NCBI GenBank assembly: GCA_024681565.1
Contig: JAILAO010000141.1
Coordinates: 1-17,561 of the forward strand
DNA length: 17,561 nt
Direction of reading: 5' to 3'
Origin: Bacteroidales bacterium
GTDB taxonomy: Bacteria; Bacteroidota; Bacteroidia; Bacteroidales; UBA932
The position numbers and the translations under genes are program-made. This document shows, piece after piece, positions 6,703 to 13,689 of this stretch. The notes beneath the pieces were generated by a model. The model did not search any database. It was not told where the DNA came from and was given only the letters and a program-made list of their open reading frames with translations. The number at the start of each line of letters is the position of its first letter. Positions within the stretch are counted from its first letter, which is position 1.

Positions 6703-7698
6703 ATGGAAGAAGAGAAGAAACTGTACCCCTTCAAGTTCTGCGCCCTGCAGGACGACTACCCCTGGGGATCCGAAGAATTCAAGCTCGCCGACCTCGGTTA
6801 CCGGGACTCGCTGATCCGCGAAGGATGGCTTGCCGGCAACAGCATGGCCGAGGTGATGGACACCTATCTGGACCGCATCGTCGGAGACGACGTATATGCA
6901 TGGTACGGCAGGCAGTTCCCGGTCTGTGTCCGCCACCTCCGGGTTTCCGGTCGGATGCCGCTCCGGGTGCATCCGGACGACGAAACGGCGGCGCAGCGCT
7001 ATGATTTCCTGGGCAAAGAAAAGCTCTGGTACATCCTGCGAGCCGGCAAGGACGCCCGCGTGATGGCCGGATTCCGTCAGGATACGGACGCGACGGCCTT
7101 CTATGCAAAATGCCTGGACGGCAGCGCAGAGGATCTTCTCAACGTCATCGCCCCGCACGCCGGCCAGTACCTGCGGATCCCGGCCGGGACCCCGCACGCC
7201 GCTGCCGGGGATGTGGAAATCCTGGAAATCGCCGAGTCCTCCCCCATGGATTTCTGCCTGTGCGCCTGGGGCGAAGAAGTCCATCCGGACGAATTCGACC
7301 CGGCACTTACGCTTGCGGACGCCCTGGATTTCATCCACTACGGCCGTTTCGAGGCGGAAACCCCCGCGGGAGAACGGATCGCCGACCTGCCGCAGTTCCG
7401 CGTAGACCGGCTGCGGCTGCCCGCCCCGGTCGTGATCGCTCACGAGACTTCGGCCCCCTTCCTGCTCTATTCCTGCCTGCAGGGGTCCCTCTCCGTGCAA
7501 CTACCCCTCGCAGGAGGCGGACATGCCGATTTCGCCCTGCGCAACGGGGAGACGATGCTCGTCCCGTCGGAATGTACGGAGTTCCACCTGATGCCGCTGG
7601 AGCGGGACACCCTGGTGCTGGAAACGACCGTCCTGCGTACAGAAACGGACCCCTACATCAATCCCGATGCGGAGCCCGTTCTGCCGGAAGATCTTTAA
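6703..7698 (+). CDS. Class I mannose-6-phosphate isomerase-like protein, zinc ligands altered
   Basis: 331 residues with the cupin-like fold of type I phosphomannose isomerases, which interconvert mannose 6-phosphate and fructose 6-phosphate. Recognisable parts are the N-terminal 'LYPFKF', 'MPLRVHPDDE' near residues 85-94, 'GKEKLWYIL' at 104-112, 'IPAGTPHAAAG' at 159-169, and a C-terminal cupin part. Compared with characterised enzymes (QVHP, KTExW, PAGTVHA), the Gln ligand is Arg88 and the Glu ligand position is Lys107, with a Glu one residue earlier. His90 and His165 are kept. The metal site may therefore be rearranged, or the substrate or reaction may differ. I chose the 6703 ATG because 'MEEEKKLYPFKF' fits the family start and the promoter lies just before it. 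The gene's stop is 6 bp from the opposing lipoprotein gene. Confidence 0.75.
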   Translation: MEEEKKLYPFKFCALQDDYPWGSEEFKLADLGYRDSLIREGWLAGNSMAEVMDTYLDRIVGDDVYAWYGRQFPVCVRHLRVSGRMPLRVHPDDETAAQRYDFLGKEKLWYILRAGKDARVMAGFRQDTDATAFYAKCLDGSAEDLLNVIAPHAGQYLRIPAGTPHAAAGDVEILEIAESSPMDFCLCAWGEEVHPDEFDPALTLADALDFIHYGRFEAETPAGERIADLPQFRVDRLRLPAPVVIAHETSAPFLLYSCLQGSLSVQLPLAGGGHADFALRNGETMLVPSECTEFHLMPLERDTLVLETTVLRTETDPYINPDAEPVLPEDL

Positions 7699-7704
7699 AG
7701 TTCC

Positions 7705-8505
7705 CTATTTCATTTCAGAAAGGACCATCTTGATGGCAACCGTCGTCCCGTCGAGGTTTCCCTCGAAGGCGAGGATGCACTTGTTACCCTGGAAAGAGTA
7801 ACCGGCCTTCCCTGTTTCGAACGAATAGCCCATCTCCGGTTCGTTCCACTGATAACTGAGACTGCTGCCCGATACGGTACAGGATCCCAGGCCGATATCT
7901 CCATCCGAATAGACGAAGATCAGTGATCCGGCCCCGGTCACGGAAACGGAACTGAGACTGTGTCCGGCCGGGATATCATCCTCGACCACGTAGCCGTTGT
8001 CCCTGAAAAAGTCTGCGATATCCTTAAAGTTGCAGCCTTTGAAATCCGCGCTGACCGTCACCCCGTCCGCAATGGACACACGGGTCTTGTCCACGGTCCA
8101 GGAACGGAAGAGGACATTGGCCGCCGTCGCTTTCGTCAGGACGGCTTTCACCGTCTCGGTCGTACCGCCGATCGTATAGGTCAGATCGACCACACCGGCC
8201 GAAGCGTTGGAGAACTTCATGGTACCGAAAGAGCCCAGGCTGTATTCGTCTCCGGAAACGGTGTAGTTGCCGGTAAAATACTGGATGATCTCCCCCACCG
8301 GGCCGGCCTTGGTGCTGCCGGGCATGCCGGCAATGTACAATCCGCTCTCCGTAAATTCGGAATACTGCAAGGTCCCGCTTTGTGGAATCAGCTGACCGGC
8401 ATACTGGATGAAACGGGGATTCTCGAAGGTATCTTCCGAGGAAATGGGTTTCCCGCAGGAGCACAGGACGGCGGCAAGGGAAATGAAAAGAAGAGCCTTT
8501 TTCAT
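7705..8505 (-). CDS. Putative lipoprotein of unknown function, second gene of barrel operon
   Basis: 266 residues. The N-terminus MKKALLFISLAAVLCSC is a lipoprotein signal with Cys17 as the probable lipidation site. The mature part is rich in Gly, Ser, Thr and alternating hydrophobic residues and is probably a beta-sandwich or lipocalin-like fold. A segment around 'RSWTVDKTRVSIADG' recalls Bacteroidales lipid-binding-type lipoproteins, but I cannot name a family. It follows the outer-membrane barrel gene after 14 bp on the same strand with no promoter between, so the two are probably one operon. A surface or periplasmic partner of the barrel is a reasonable inference, no more. Its stop faces the ManA-like stop across 6 bp. 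Confidence 0.8.
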   Translation of the reverse strand: MKKALLFISLAAVLCSCGKPISSEDTFENPRFIQYAGQLIPQSGTLQYSEFTESGLYIAGMPGSTKAGPVGEIIQYFTGNYTVSGDEYSLGSFGTMKFSNASAGVVDLTYTIGGTTETVKAVLTKATAANVLFRSWTVDKTRVSIADGVTVSADFKGCNFKDIADFFRDNGYVVEDDIPAGHSLSSVSVTGAGSLIFVYSDGDIGLGSCTVSGSSLSYQWNEPEMGYSFETGKAGYSFQGNKCILAFEGNLDGTTVAIKMVLSEMK

Positions 8506-8519
8506 GTCACCCCGCCGGA

Positions 8520-9278
8520 TTAGAACAATCTGACGTATAGATGGAAATTGAGCGTAGGCCAGAACGTCAGGTATTTGGAAACTTCATTGATGGAGTCAGC
8601 GGCTTCCTTGATGTTCTTTTCTGTAATCTGAACCTCCTTCACCTCTCCGGTGATGCTCTCTCCGCTCACCCACAGCGAAGTTTTTCCCTGGTACTGTGCG
8701 CCAAGGTCACACGAGAAAGTGACGCGCTTGTCTGCGCGGACGGCCCGTCCGAATCCGATACCCACATAGGGTTTCACGCCGAAAGAACCGGAACCCAGTC
8801 CCGGAGCACGCAGGGCGGTCTTGAGTTCGCCCGAGGTGGCTCTGACAAGATACCCGTCCACCTCAAACCCGACCGTTTCGTAAACGGAGGGCATCTGGGT
8901 CAGCGTCGCACGCAAATAACGGGAGGAACCCAGGTACGCACCCACCGTGAAATGGAATCCGCCCTGTCCGGGATAGATGTTGAACAGCAGACGGGCATCG
9001 CTCATCCCGAGATTCAGTTTCATCGGCGTCGTAACGTCCGTGGTATTCAAGAGAGGATGCGCCGGTATGGTGACTTTCTGGGTGTTACTGAACAAACCCA
9101 GTGCCGTACCATACCCGGCACGGAGTTGGACATGGTCCCCGAGCGGAGCGGCCAGTTCGAAACTCAGGCCGTCCGTACCGCCGCCGACTCCGAGCGCCAG
9201 ATGATTGAAAGCCTGGGCACCGGCATTCAGGGAAAGGGCAAAAACCGCCGACAGAGAAAGAATGAAAAACTTTTTCAT
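8520..9278 (-). CDS. Outer-membrane beta-barrel protein of unknown function
   Basis: 252 residues. The signal peptide is about residues 1-23 (MKKFF, hydrophobic core, cut after 'AGAQA'). The mature chain shows the alternating pattern of a small outer-membrane barrel, with repeated aromatic and glycine-rich strands such as 'HVQLRAGYGTALG', 'FHFTVGAYLG' and 'VKPYVGIGFGRAV'. It ends in 'FHLYVRLF', the C-terminal Phe being the usual recognition feature for barrel assembly. A charged stretch near residues 205-235 ('EVKEVQITEKNIKEAADSI') is probably a long loop or turn. The size fits an eight- to ten-strand barrel, with no TonB box. Function is unknown. It heads an operon with the lipoprotein gene downstream. 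Confidence 0.85.
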   Translation of the reverse strand: MKKFFILSLSAVFALSLNAGAQAFNHLALGVGGGTDGLSFELAAPLGDHVQLRAGYGTALGLFSNTQKVTIPAHPLLNTTDVTTPMKLNLGMSDARLLFNIYPGQGGFHFTVGAYLGSSRYLRATLTQMPSVYETVGFEVDGYLVRATSGELKTALRAPGLGSGSFGVKPYVGIGFGRAVRADKRVTFSCDLGAQYQGKTSLWVSGESITGEVKEVQITEKNIKEAADSINEVSKYLTFWPTLNFHLYVRLF

Positions 9279-9316
9279 AAGTTAGAAGATTATATTGTAT
9301 TATTCCTTATTTTCTT

Positions 9317-9347
9317 GAAAGATAACTATTTTTGCCGTCTTTTTAAA
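9317..9347 (-). promoter_or_regulatory. Candidate promoter of the barrel/lipoprotein operon
   Basis: On the minus strand, TTTA (9344-9347) and TATCTTTC (9317-9324) are separated by 19 bp. This is one mismatch each from TTTG and TAnnTTTG with the spacing expected for the Bacteroidetes housekeeping sigma factor. The leader would be about 35 nt. An 8-bp palindrome, CGCATGCG (9350-9357), lies just upstream; its role is unknown. Confidence 0.4.
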
Positions 9348-9388
9348 GGCGCATGCGAAAAATTGCTGTTTTGACAGGAATATTTGTT

Positions 9389-9396
9389 TATTTTTG
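9389..9396 (+). promoter_or_regulatory. Bacteroidetes-type -7 box of the DJ-1/PfpI gene, near-leaderless
   Basis: TATTTTTG matches TAnnTTTG and ends seven bases before the ATG at 9404. A TTTG at 9370-9373 lies 15 bp upstream, closer than usual for a -33 element. The layout (box, TG, five or so bases, ATG) is almost the same as at the ManA-like gene. Confidence 0.5.
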
Positions 9397-9403
9397 TGTC
9401 ATT

Positions 9404-9976
9404 ATGAAAGGTGTTTACATATTTCTCGCAGATGGTTTCGAGGATGTCGAAGCCCTTGCCACCAACGACGTCCTCCGCAGAGGCGGAGTCTCTACGGCCC
9501 TGGTCGCCCTGACCGACGACCCTTTTGTCGAATCTTCCCACGGAGTCACCCTGGGTGCGGAGGCGTTCCTTCCGGAACTGGACATCGACCATACCGGAAC
9601 GACGGAGAAGGATGTAATGATCTTTCCGGGCGGAATGCCCGGCTCCAAGAACCTCGCCGCCTGCACGCCCCTCATCGAACTGATGAAGGCGCACTATGCA
9701 GCCGGCGGCACCGTCGCCGCCATCTGCGCGGCACCGGGGCTCGTGCTCAGCCAGCTGGAGGGTCTTTCAGGTGTCGGATTCACCTGCTTCGAGGGATTCC
9801 AGGACGCACTTCTGGAACAGGGCGCCGTCTATACGCCGCAGCCGGCCGTCCGCTGCGGGCGCATCATCACCGGACGTTCCGCCGGGCACGCCGTGAGTTT
9901 CGGACTGGAGATCCTCCGCCTTATCCAAGGCGAGGAGACCGTCGCGAAAGTCCGTCATGCGATGTATCTGGAATAG
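9404..9976 (+). CDS. DJ-1/PfpI superfamily protein (YajL/DJ-1 type)
   Basis: 190 residues, normal for DJ-1/YajL. The N-terminus MKGVYIFLADGFEDVEAL carries the conserved Glu16 next to the reactive cysteine. The nucleophile-elbow motif AAICAAP places Cys108 at the oxidation-sensitive catalytic site. 'FPGGMPGSKNL' and the late 'ITGRSAGHAVSFGLEIL' segment also match the family. Members act in oxidative or carbonyl-stress defence, with deglycase or chaperone activity claimed but debated. The frame is open from 9353, but the start at 9404 matches the family and follows a -7 box by seven bases. The stop lies 4 bp from the glmS stop, tail to tail. Confidence 0.9.
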   Translation: MKGVYIFLADGFEDVEALATNDVLRRGGVSTALVALTDDPFVESSHGVTLGAEAFLPELDIDHTGTTEKDVMIFPGGMPGSKNLAACTPLIELMKAHYAAGGTVAAICAAPGLVLSQLEGLSGVGFTCFEGFQDALLEQGAVYTPQPAVRCGRIITGRSAGHAVSFGLEILRLIQGEETVAKVRHAMYLE

Positions 9977-9980
9977 ATGA

Positions 9981-11825
9981 TTATTCTACGGTAACGCTTT
10001 TTGCCAGGTTGCGCGGCTGATCGACATTGCGTCCCTTGGCGATGGCGATGTGGTAGGCTAGCAACTGCAGCGGGATGATCGAAAGGATCGGCTCGAAGCA
10101 TTCATCCGTGTCCGGAATCTCGAAATACCAGTCCGACAGGGCTTTGACATCCTTGTCTCCTTCCGTAATCACACTGATGATACGGCCTTTGCGGGCCTTG
10201 ACCTCCTGGATATTGCTCAAGATCTTCTCGTAGTTGCCCCGACGGGGAGCGATCACGACCACGGGCATCTCTTCATCGATCAAGGCGATCGGCCCGTGCT
10301 TCATCTCGGCAGCAGGATATCCTTCCGCATGGATGTAGGAGATTTCCTTCAGTTTGAGCGCCCCTTCGAGGGCCACCGGATAGTTGTAGCCACGCCCCAG
10401 ATAGAGGAAATTGCGGGCGTAGGTAAATGCCTTGGCCAGATCGGCGATCTGGACATCGTGCTCGAGGATCTTCGAAATCTTGTCCGGGATGGCCTGCAGT
10501 TCCTTCACCAATTCGGCACGGCGGCTCTCCGGTACGGTGCCCAACTCTTCGGCAATGCTCATCGCGATCAGGAAAAGGGTCGTGACCTGGGCGGTGAAAG
10601 CCTTGGTGGAAGCGACACCGATTTCCGGACCGATGTGCGTATAGCAGCCCGTATCCGTCGCGCGGGCGATGGAAGAGCCCACGACATTGCAGATTCCGAA
10701 CAGGAAAGCACCCGATTCGCGGGCGAGGTTGACGGCGGCCAGCGTATCGGCCGTCTCACCGGACTGGGAGATGGCAATGACGACATCCGTCGGGAAAATG
10801 ACGGGACGACGGTAACGGAACTCGGACGCGTATTCGACTTCGACCGGTTTGCGCGTCAATTCCTCAATCATGTATTTGCCGATCAGGCCCGCATGCCAGG
10901 AGGTGCCGCAGGCGCAGATGACAATCCGTTTCGCATTCAGCAGACGCTCCCGGTTGTCGATCACACCGGAGAGTTTGACGGTGCCGAGTTCCGGATGCAG
11001 ACGCCCTTTCATCGAGGCGCGCAGCGTCCGCGGCTGCTCGAAAATCTCCTTGAGCATGAAATGCGGGAAGCCGCCCTTTTCGATCTCGCTGAGGCTCATC
11101 TCCAGTTCCTGCACCTCGGGGGTCTGCTCGGCGCTGCTCAGGTCCGTGATCCGAAGATCCTGTCCACGCTGGATGAAGGCGATCTGCTCTTCGCCCAGAT
11201 AGACGACCTTGTTGGTATATTCGATGCTCGGCGACGCATCCGACCCGACAAAATATTCGTTTTCCCCCACGCCGATGATCAGCGGGCTGCCCTTGCGGGC
11301 GGCGATCATCTTGTCCGGTTCGTCCCGGTTCATGATCACCAGGGCATAGGCGCCTACGACGTGGCGCAGGGCCATGGGGACGGCCTCCTCCCAGGACACC
11401 TTGCGGGAATCCATCATATACTGGATCATCTGGATCACGACTTCGGTGTCCGTCTGGCTCTGGAAATGATATCCTTTGCGGGTCAGTTCGGTCTTGAGTG
11501 CCTGGTAATTCTCGATGATGCCGTTGTGGATCAGGGCCAGGTTATGGTTTTCCGAATAATGGGGATGGGAGTTGACGTCGCTCGGCTCCCCGTGCGTCGC
11601 CCAACGCGTGTGTGCAATGCCGATGTTGCCGCTCACATCCTTGTCGGCGGCCACCCGCTCCAGGTCCCTGACCTTTCCTTTGGTCTTATAGATAACCAGA
11701 TCTCCGTTCTCGCCGATCAGCGCGACACCGGCGCTGTCATATCCTCTGTATTCCAGACGGGTCAAACCCTTGATAAGAATCGGATAAGCCTGGCGCCCCC
11801 CGACATAACCAACAATTCCACACAT
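9981..11825 (-). CDS. glmS: Glutamine-fructose-6-phosphate aminotransferase (isomerizing)
   Basis: 614 residues, full length. It makes glucosamine 6-phosphate from fructose 6-phosphate and glutamine, the entry to UDP-GlcNAc, peptidoglycan and LPS. The N-terminal nucleophile amidotransferase domain starts MCGIVGYVG, with Cys2 exposed after Met removal. It contains 'RLEYRGYDSAG' and 'HTRWATHG' with the glutamine-binding residues. Two SIS sugar-isomerase domains follow (about 285-430 and 455-600), with 'CGTSWHAG', 'SQSGETADT' and 'GRGYNYPVALEGALKLKEISY'. It ends in the conserved 'LAKSVTVE'. No glmS ribozyme is visible: only 42 bp separate it from the upstream gene, and they hold a promoter. It is convergent with the DJ-1 gene across 4 bp. 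Confidence 0.98.
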   Translation of the reverse strand: MCGIVGYVGGRQAYPILIKGLTRLEYRGYDSAGVALIGENGDLVIYKTKGKVRDLERVAADKDVSGNIGIAHTRWATHGEPSDVNSHPHYSENHNLALIHNGIIENYQALKTELTRKGYHFQSQTDTEVVIQMIQYMMDSRKVSWEEAVPMALRHVVGAYALVIMNRDEPDKMIAARKGSPLIIGVGENEYFVGSDASPSIEYTNKVVYLGEEQIAFIQRGQDLRITDLSSAEQTPEVQELEMSLSEIEKGGFPHFMLKEIFEQPRTLRASMKGRLHPELGTVKLSGVIDNRERLLNAKRIVICACGTSWHAGLIGKYMIEELTRKPVEVEYASEFRYRRPVIFPTDVVIAISQSGETADTLAAVNLARESGAFLFGICNVVGSSIARATDTGCYTHIGPEIGVASTKAFTAQVTTLFLIAMSIAEELGTVPESRRAELVKELQAIPDKISKILEHDVQIADLAKAFTYARNFLYLGRGYNYPVALEGALKLKEISYIHAEGYPAAEMKHGPIALIDEEMPVVVIAPRRGNYEKILSNIQEVKARKGRIISVITEGDKDVKALSDWYFEIPDTDECFEPILSIIPLQLLAYHIAIAKGRNVDQPRNLAKSVTVE

Positions 11826-11852
11826 ATTGATTCGGTTTTAGAAAAAAACAGA

Positions 11853-11860
11853 CAAATATA
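11853..11860 (-). promoter_or_regulatory. Bacteroidetes-type -7 box of glmS
   Basis: The minus strand reads TATATTTG inside the 42-bp gap between the S4-domain gene and glmS, giving a leader of about 25 nt. It shares the 12-mer GACAAATATAAC (plus strand) with the metY promoter. glmS may therefore be transcribed on its own as well as by read-through from the upstream genes. No -33 match is visible. Confidence 0.6.
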
Positions 11861-11867
11861 ACCGATT

Positions 11868-12254
11868 TTATTCGAAATCCATAGCGTCCATCAAGTCCTC
11901 GAGCTGACGGCGGTCCCGTTTGGTCGGTCGTCCTGCCCCGCGGTCACGCTGCAGGACGACCGTTTCCCGGGGCGCATGCAGTTTGGCCCGTTCGGAATCC
12001 GGCGTCATGTCTTCCGCGAAATCCGGCACCTGCTGCGCTCCCATACGGTTCTCCGTAACCTTGAGCACCTTGAAACTGAACAGGGCGGAACCCTTGCGGA
12101 TCTCCAGCACATCCCCGGCCTTGACGGCTTTGGATGGTTTGGCGTTGACGCCGCCCAGCTTGACCTTATTGCCGTTGCAGGCTTCCGTGGCATCACTCCG
12201 GGTCTTGAACACCCGGATGGCCCACAGGTATTTATCAATTCTGACGCTGTCCAT
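11868..12254 (-). CDS. S4-domain RNA-binding protein (Hsp15/HslR-like)
   Basis: 128 residues. The N-terminal S4 domain begins MDSVRIDKYLWAIRVFKTRS and includes 'NKVKLGGVNAKPSKAVKAGDVLEIRKG', the usual RNA-binding loop pattern. The length and layout match the Hsp15 (HslR) family, which in E. coli binds free 50S subunits carrying stalled nascent chains. The C-terminal tail is basic and ends 'GRPTKRDRRQLEDLMDAMDFE'. The frame is open for 33 more codons upstream, but these overlap the preceding peptidase gene and do not resemble the family. The ATG at 12254 starts one base after the peptidase stop (TGATATG), which implies coupled translation. Confidence 0.85.
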   Translation of the reverse strand: MDSVRIDKYLWAIRVFKTRSDATEACNGNKVKLGGVNAKPSKAVKAGDVLEIRKGSALFSFKVLKVTENRMGAQQVPDFAEDMTPDSERAKLHAPRETVVLQRDRGAGRPTKRDRRQLEDLMDAMDFE

Positions 12255-12255
12255 A

Positions 12256-12930
12256 TCAACGGCGGCTGTTTCCGAGGGAGATGTAATAGAAGAGCGTGGC
12301 CAGGGAGCCGAGCGCGGCGATGATGTAGGTATAAGCCGCCCATTTGAGTGCATCGACCGCCATCGGTTTGGTCGAGGCGTCTACGATGCCGGCACCGTCC
12401 AGCCACCGGACAGCCCGTTGGCTGGCATTGATTTCCACCGGGAGGGTAACGATGCTGAAGAACGTCGTCAGCGCGAACAGGGCGATACCCAGCCAAAGCA
12501 GACTCGGAAAGATGTCGATGAAAATCACACCGGCCAGGAGTACCCATTGGACCGTGTTGTTGGCGAAAGTCACCACCGGCACCAGCGCGGAGCGGAGACG
12601 CAGCGGAGCATAGCCCTGGGCGTGCTGGATGGCATGTCCCGTCTCGTGGGCCGCTACGGCACAGGCCGCGATGGAAGCGCTTCCAAAGACGCCTTCACTG
12701 AGATTGACCGTCTTGTCCTGCGGATTGTAATGGTCGGTCAATTTGCCGGAAACGGACTCGACCGTCACATCGGTGATGCCGTTCTGCGCCAGCATCAGGC
12801 GGGCGACGTCCGCCCCTGTAAGTCCCCGGGGAGAAGGCACCTGGGAATATTTCTCGAACCTGCTGCCAAGCACCCGCTGGATGATGAATGAAGCCACCAT
12901 CACAACGATCATCAAAATCCATATGTTCAT
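12256..12930 (-). CDS. YugP-like membrane zinc metallopeptidase
   Basis: 224 residues, matching the YugP/Zn_peptidase_2 family of integral-membrane zinc proteins. TM1 is near residues 3-20. The zinc motif HETGH is at 95-99 (ACAVAAHETGHAIQHAQGY). Two hydrophobic segments at about 122-160 and one at 195-217 complete a four-TM layout. 'LPVEINASQRA' near 165-175 is a family-typical segment. The physiological substrate of this family is not established, but a role in membrane protein turnover is likely. The stop is one base from the start of the S4-domain gene. A TATCTTCG (12962-12969, minus strand) about 30 bp upstream of the start may be a degenerate -7 box. Confidence 0.85.
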   Translation of the reverse strand: MNIWILMIVVMVASFIIQRVLGSRFEKYSQVPSPRGLTGADVARLMLAQNGITDVTVESVSGKLTDHYNPQDKTVNLSEGVFGSASIAACAVAAHETGHAIQHAQGYAPLRLRSALVPVVTFANNTVQWVLLAGVIFIDIFPSLLWLGIALFALTTFFSIVTLPVEINASQRAVRWLDGAGIVDASTKPMAVDALKWAAYTYIIAALGSLATLFYYISLGNSRR

Positions 12931-13018
12931 AATAAACCTGTTTTAAAGTATAGCTTCTCTGCGAAGATAATCATTTATGGTGAATATGCTTCCAGCATGC
13001 CGGTTTTTGTGAGGCACG

Positions 13019-13054
13019 AAAAAAGAAATGTCCCGCTTTCCGGCAGGACATTTC
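13019..13054 (-). terminator. Intrinsic terminator of the rubrerythrin gene
   Basis: A 9-bp perfect stem (GAAATGTCC at 13025-13033, GGACATTTC at 13046-13054) can extend inward by two to three pairs past one mismatch. It is followed on the minus strand by six T (13024-13019). It begins about 20 nt past the rubrerythrin stop. It lies upstream of the zinc peptidase gene on the same strand and so separates the two units. Confidence 0.88.
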
Positions 13055-13074
13055 CAATCGGCATCGCGCGTCTT

Positions 13075-13623
13075 CTATTTCTCGAAGAAACGCTTGTACA
13101 GACCCTGGAATCCGGCTCCGTGACGGGCCTCATCCTTGGCCATCTCGTGGACCGTGTCGTGGATGGCATCATACCCGAGCGCTTTGGCACGCTTGGCAAT
13201 GGCGAATTTGCCCTCGCAGGCACCGCACTCGGCCTCAGCACGCTTCTTGAGATTGGTCTTGGTGTCCCAGACCACCTCGCCAAGCAGTTCGGCGAATTTG
13301 GCAGCATGCTCGGCCTCCTCGAACGCATAGCGACGGAAGGCGTCGGCCACCTCGGGATAACCCTCGCGCTCGGCCTGGCGGCTCATCGCAAGATACATGC
13401 CCACCTCACAGCATTCGCCGTTGAAGTGGTCGTGCAGTCCCTGCATGATCTCGGCGTCCTCAACGACACCGTCACCCAGGTGGTGCTCACAAGCCCACTC
13501 AAGGCCTTCGCCTTTGATTTCTACGAATTTATCACTCTTGGCGTGGCACTGCGGACATTCTGCAGGGGGATTCTCTCCCTCATAGACATAGCCACAAACG
13601 AGGCATCTGAATTTCTTTTTCAT
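13075..13623 (-). CDS. Reverse rubrerythrin / NADH peroxidase-type protein
   Basis: 182 residues. An N-terminal rubredoxin domain has the iron-binding cysteines Cys7, Cys10, Cys23 and Cys26 (CLVCGYVYEG ... ECPQCHA). It is followed by a four-helix ferritin-like di-iron domain with ligand motifs at Glu70/Glu73, EEAEH (102-106), Glu131 and EARH (165-168). The rubredoxin-first order is that of reverse rubrerythrins, which reduce hydrogen peroxide with electrons from NADH or rubredoxin in anaerobes. It is a stand-alone gene: a clear terminator follows it, and the zinc peptidase gene beyond has its own upstream region. A weak -7-like TAACTTTT lies at 13636-13643 on the minus strand. Such genes are usually induced by oxygen or peroxide, but I see no recognisable operator. 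Confidence 0.92.
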   Translation of the reverse strand: MKKKFRCLVCGYVYEGENPPAECPQCHAKSDKFVEIKGEGLEWACEHHLGDGVVEDAEIMQGLHDHFNGECCEVGMYLAMSRQAEREGYPEVADAFRRYAFEEAEHAAKFAELLGEVVWDTKTNLKKRAEAECGACEGKFAIAKRAKALGYDAIHDTVHEMAKDEARHGAGFQGLYKRFFEK

Positions 13624-13689
13624 AAGAATTTGGATAAAAGTTATTAGTTCCGCAATTTAAGAAGAATCGCAGAAACTTGCAACAGGGTC

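Noticed and set aside
6645..6734. N-terminal extension of metY by 30 residues
   Set aside because: The extra residues do not match the family and would place the promoter inside the gene.
5481..7004. 507-codon open frame on the plus strand opposite metY and into the ManA-like gene
   Set aside because: A shadow: it crosses the divergent promoter region and overlaps the true ManA-like frame in another register.
7751..7766. TCGAGG/CCTCGA stem with a 4-base loop at the 3' end of the lipoprotein gene
   Set aside because: Only 6 bp and no T-run on either side; not a terminator for the ManA-like gene.
9917..9932. Hairpin CGCCTT/AAGGCG at the end of the DJ-1 gene as a terminator for it or for glmS
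   Set aside because: No T-run on either strand after the stem; it is probably a coding coincidence.
10296..11861. 521-codon open frame on the plus strand opposite glmS
   Set aside because: A GC-driven shadow of glmS, with no recognisable protein features.
11826..11867. Possible glmS ribozyme upstream of glmS
   Set aside because: Only 42 bp lie upstream and they hold a -7 box, far too little for the ribozyme, which is also mainly known from Firmicutes.
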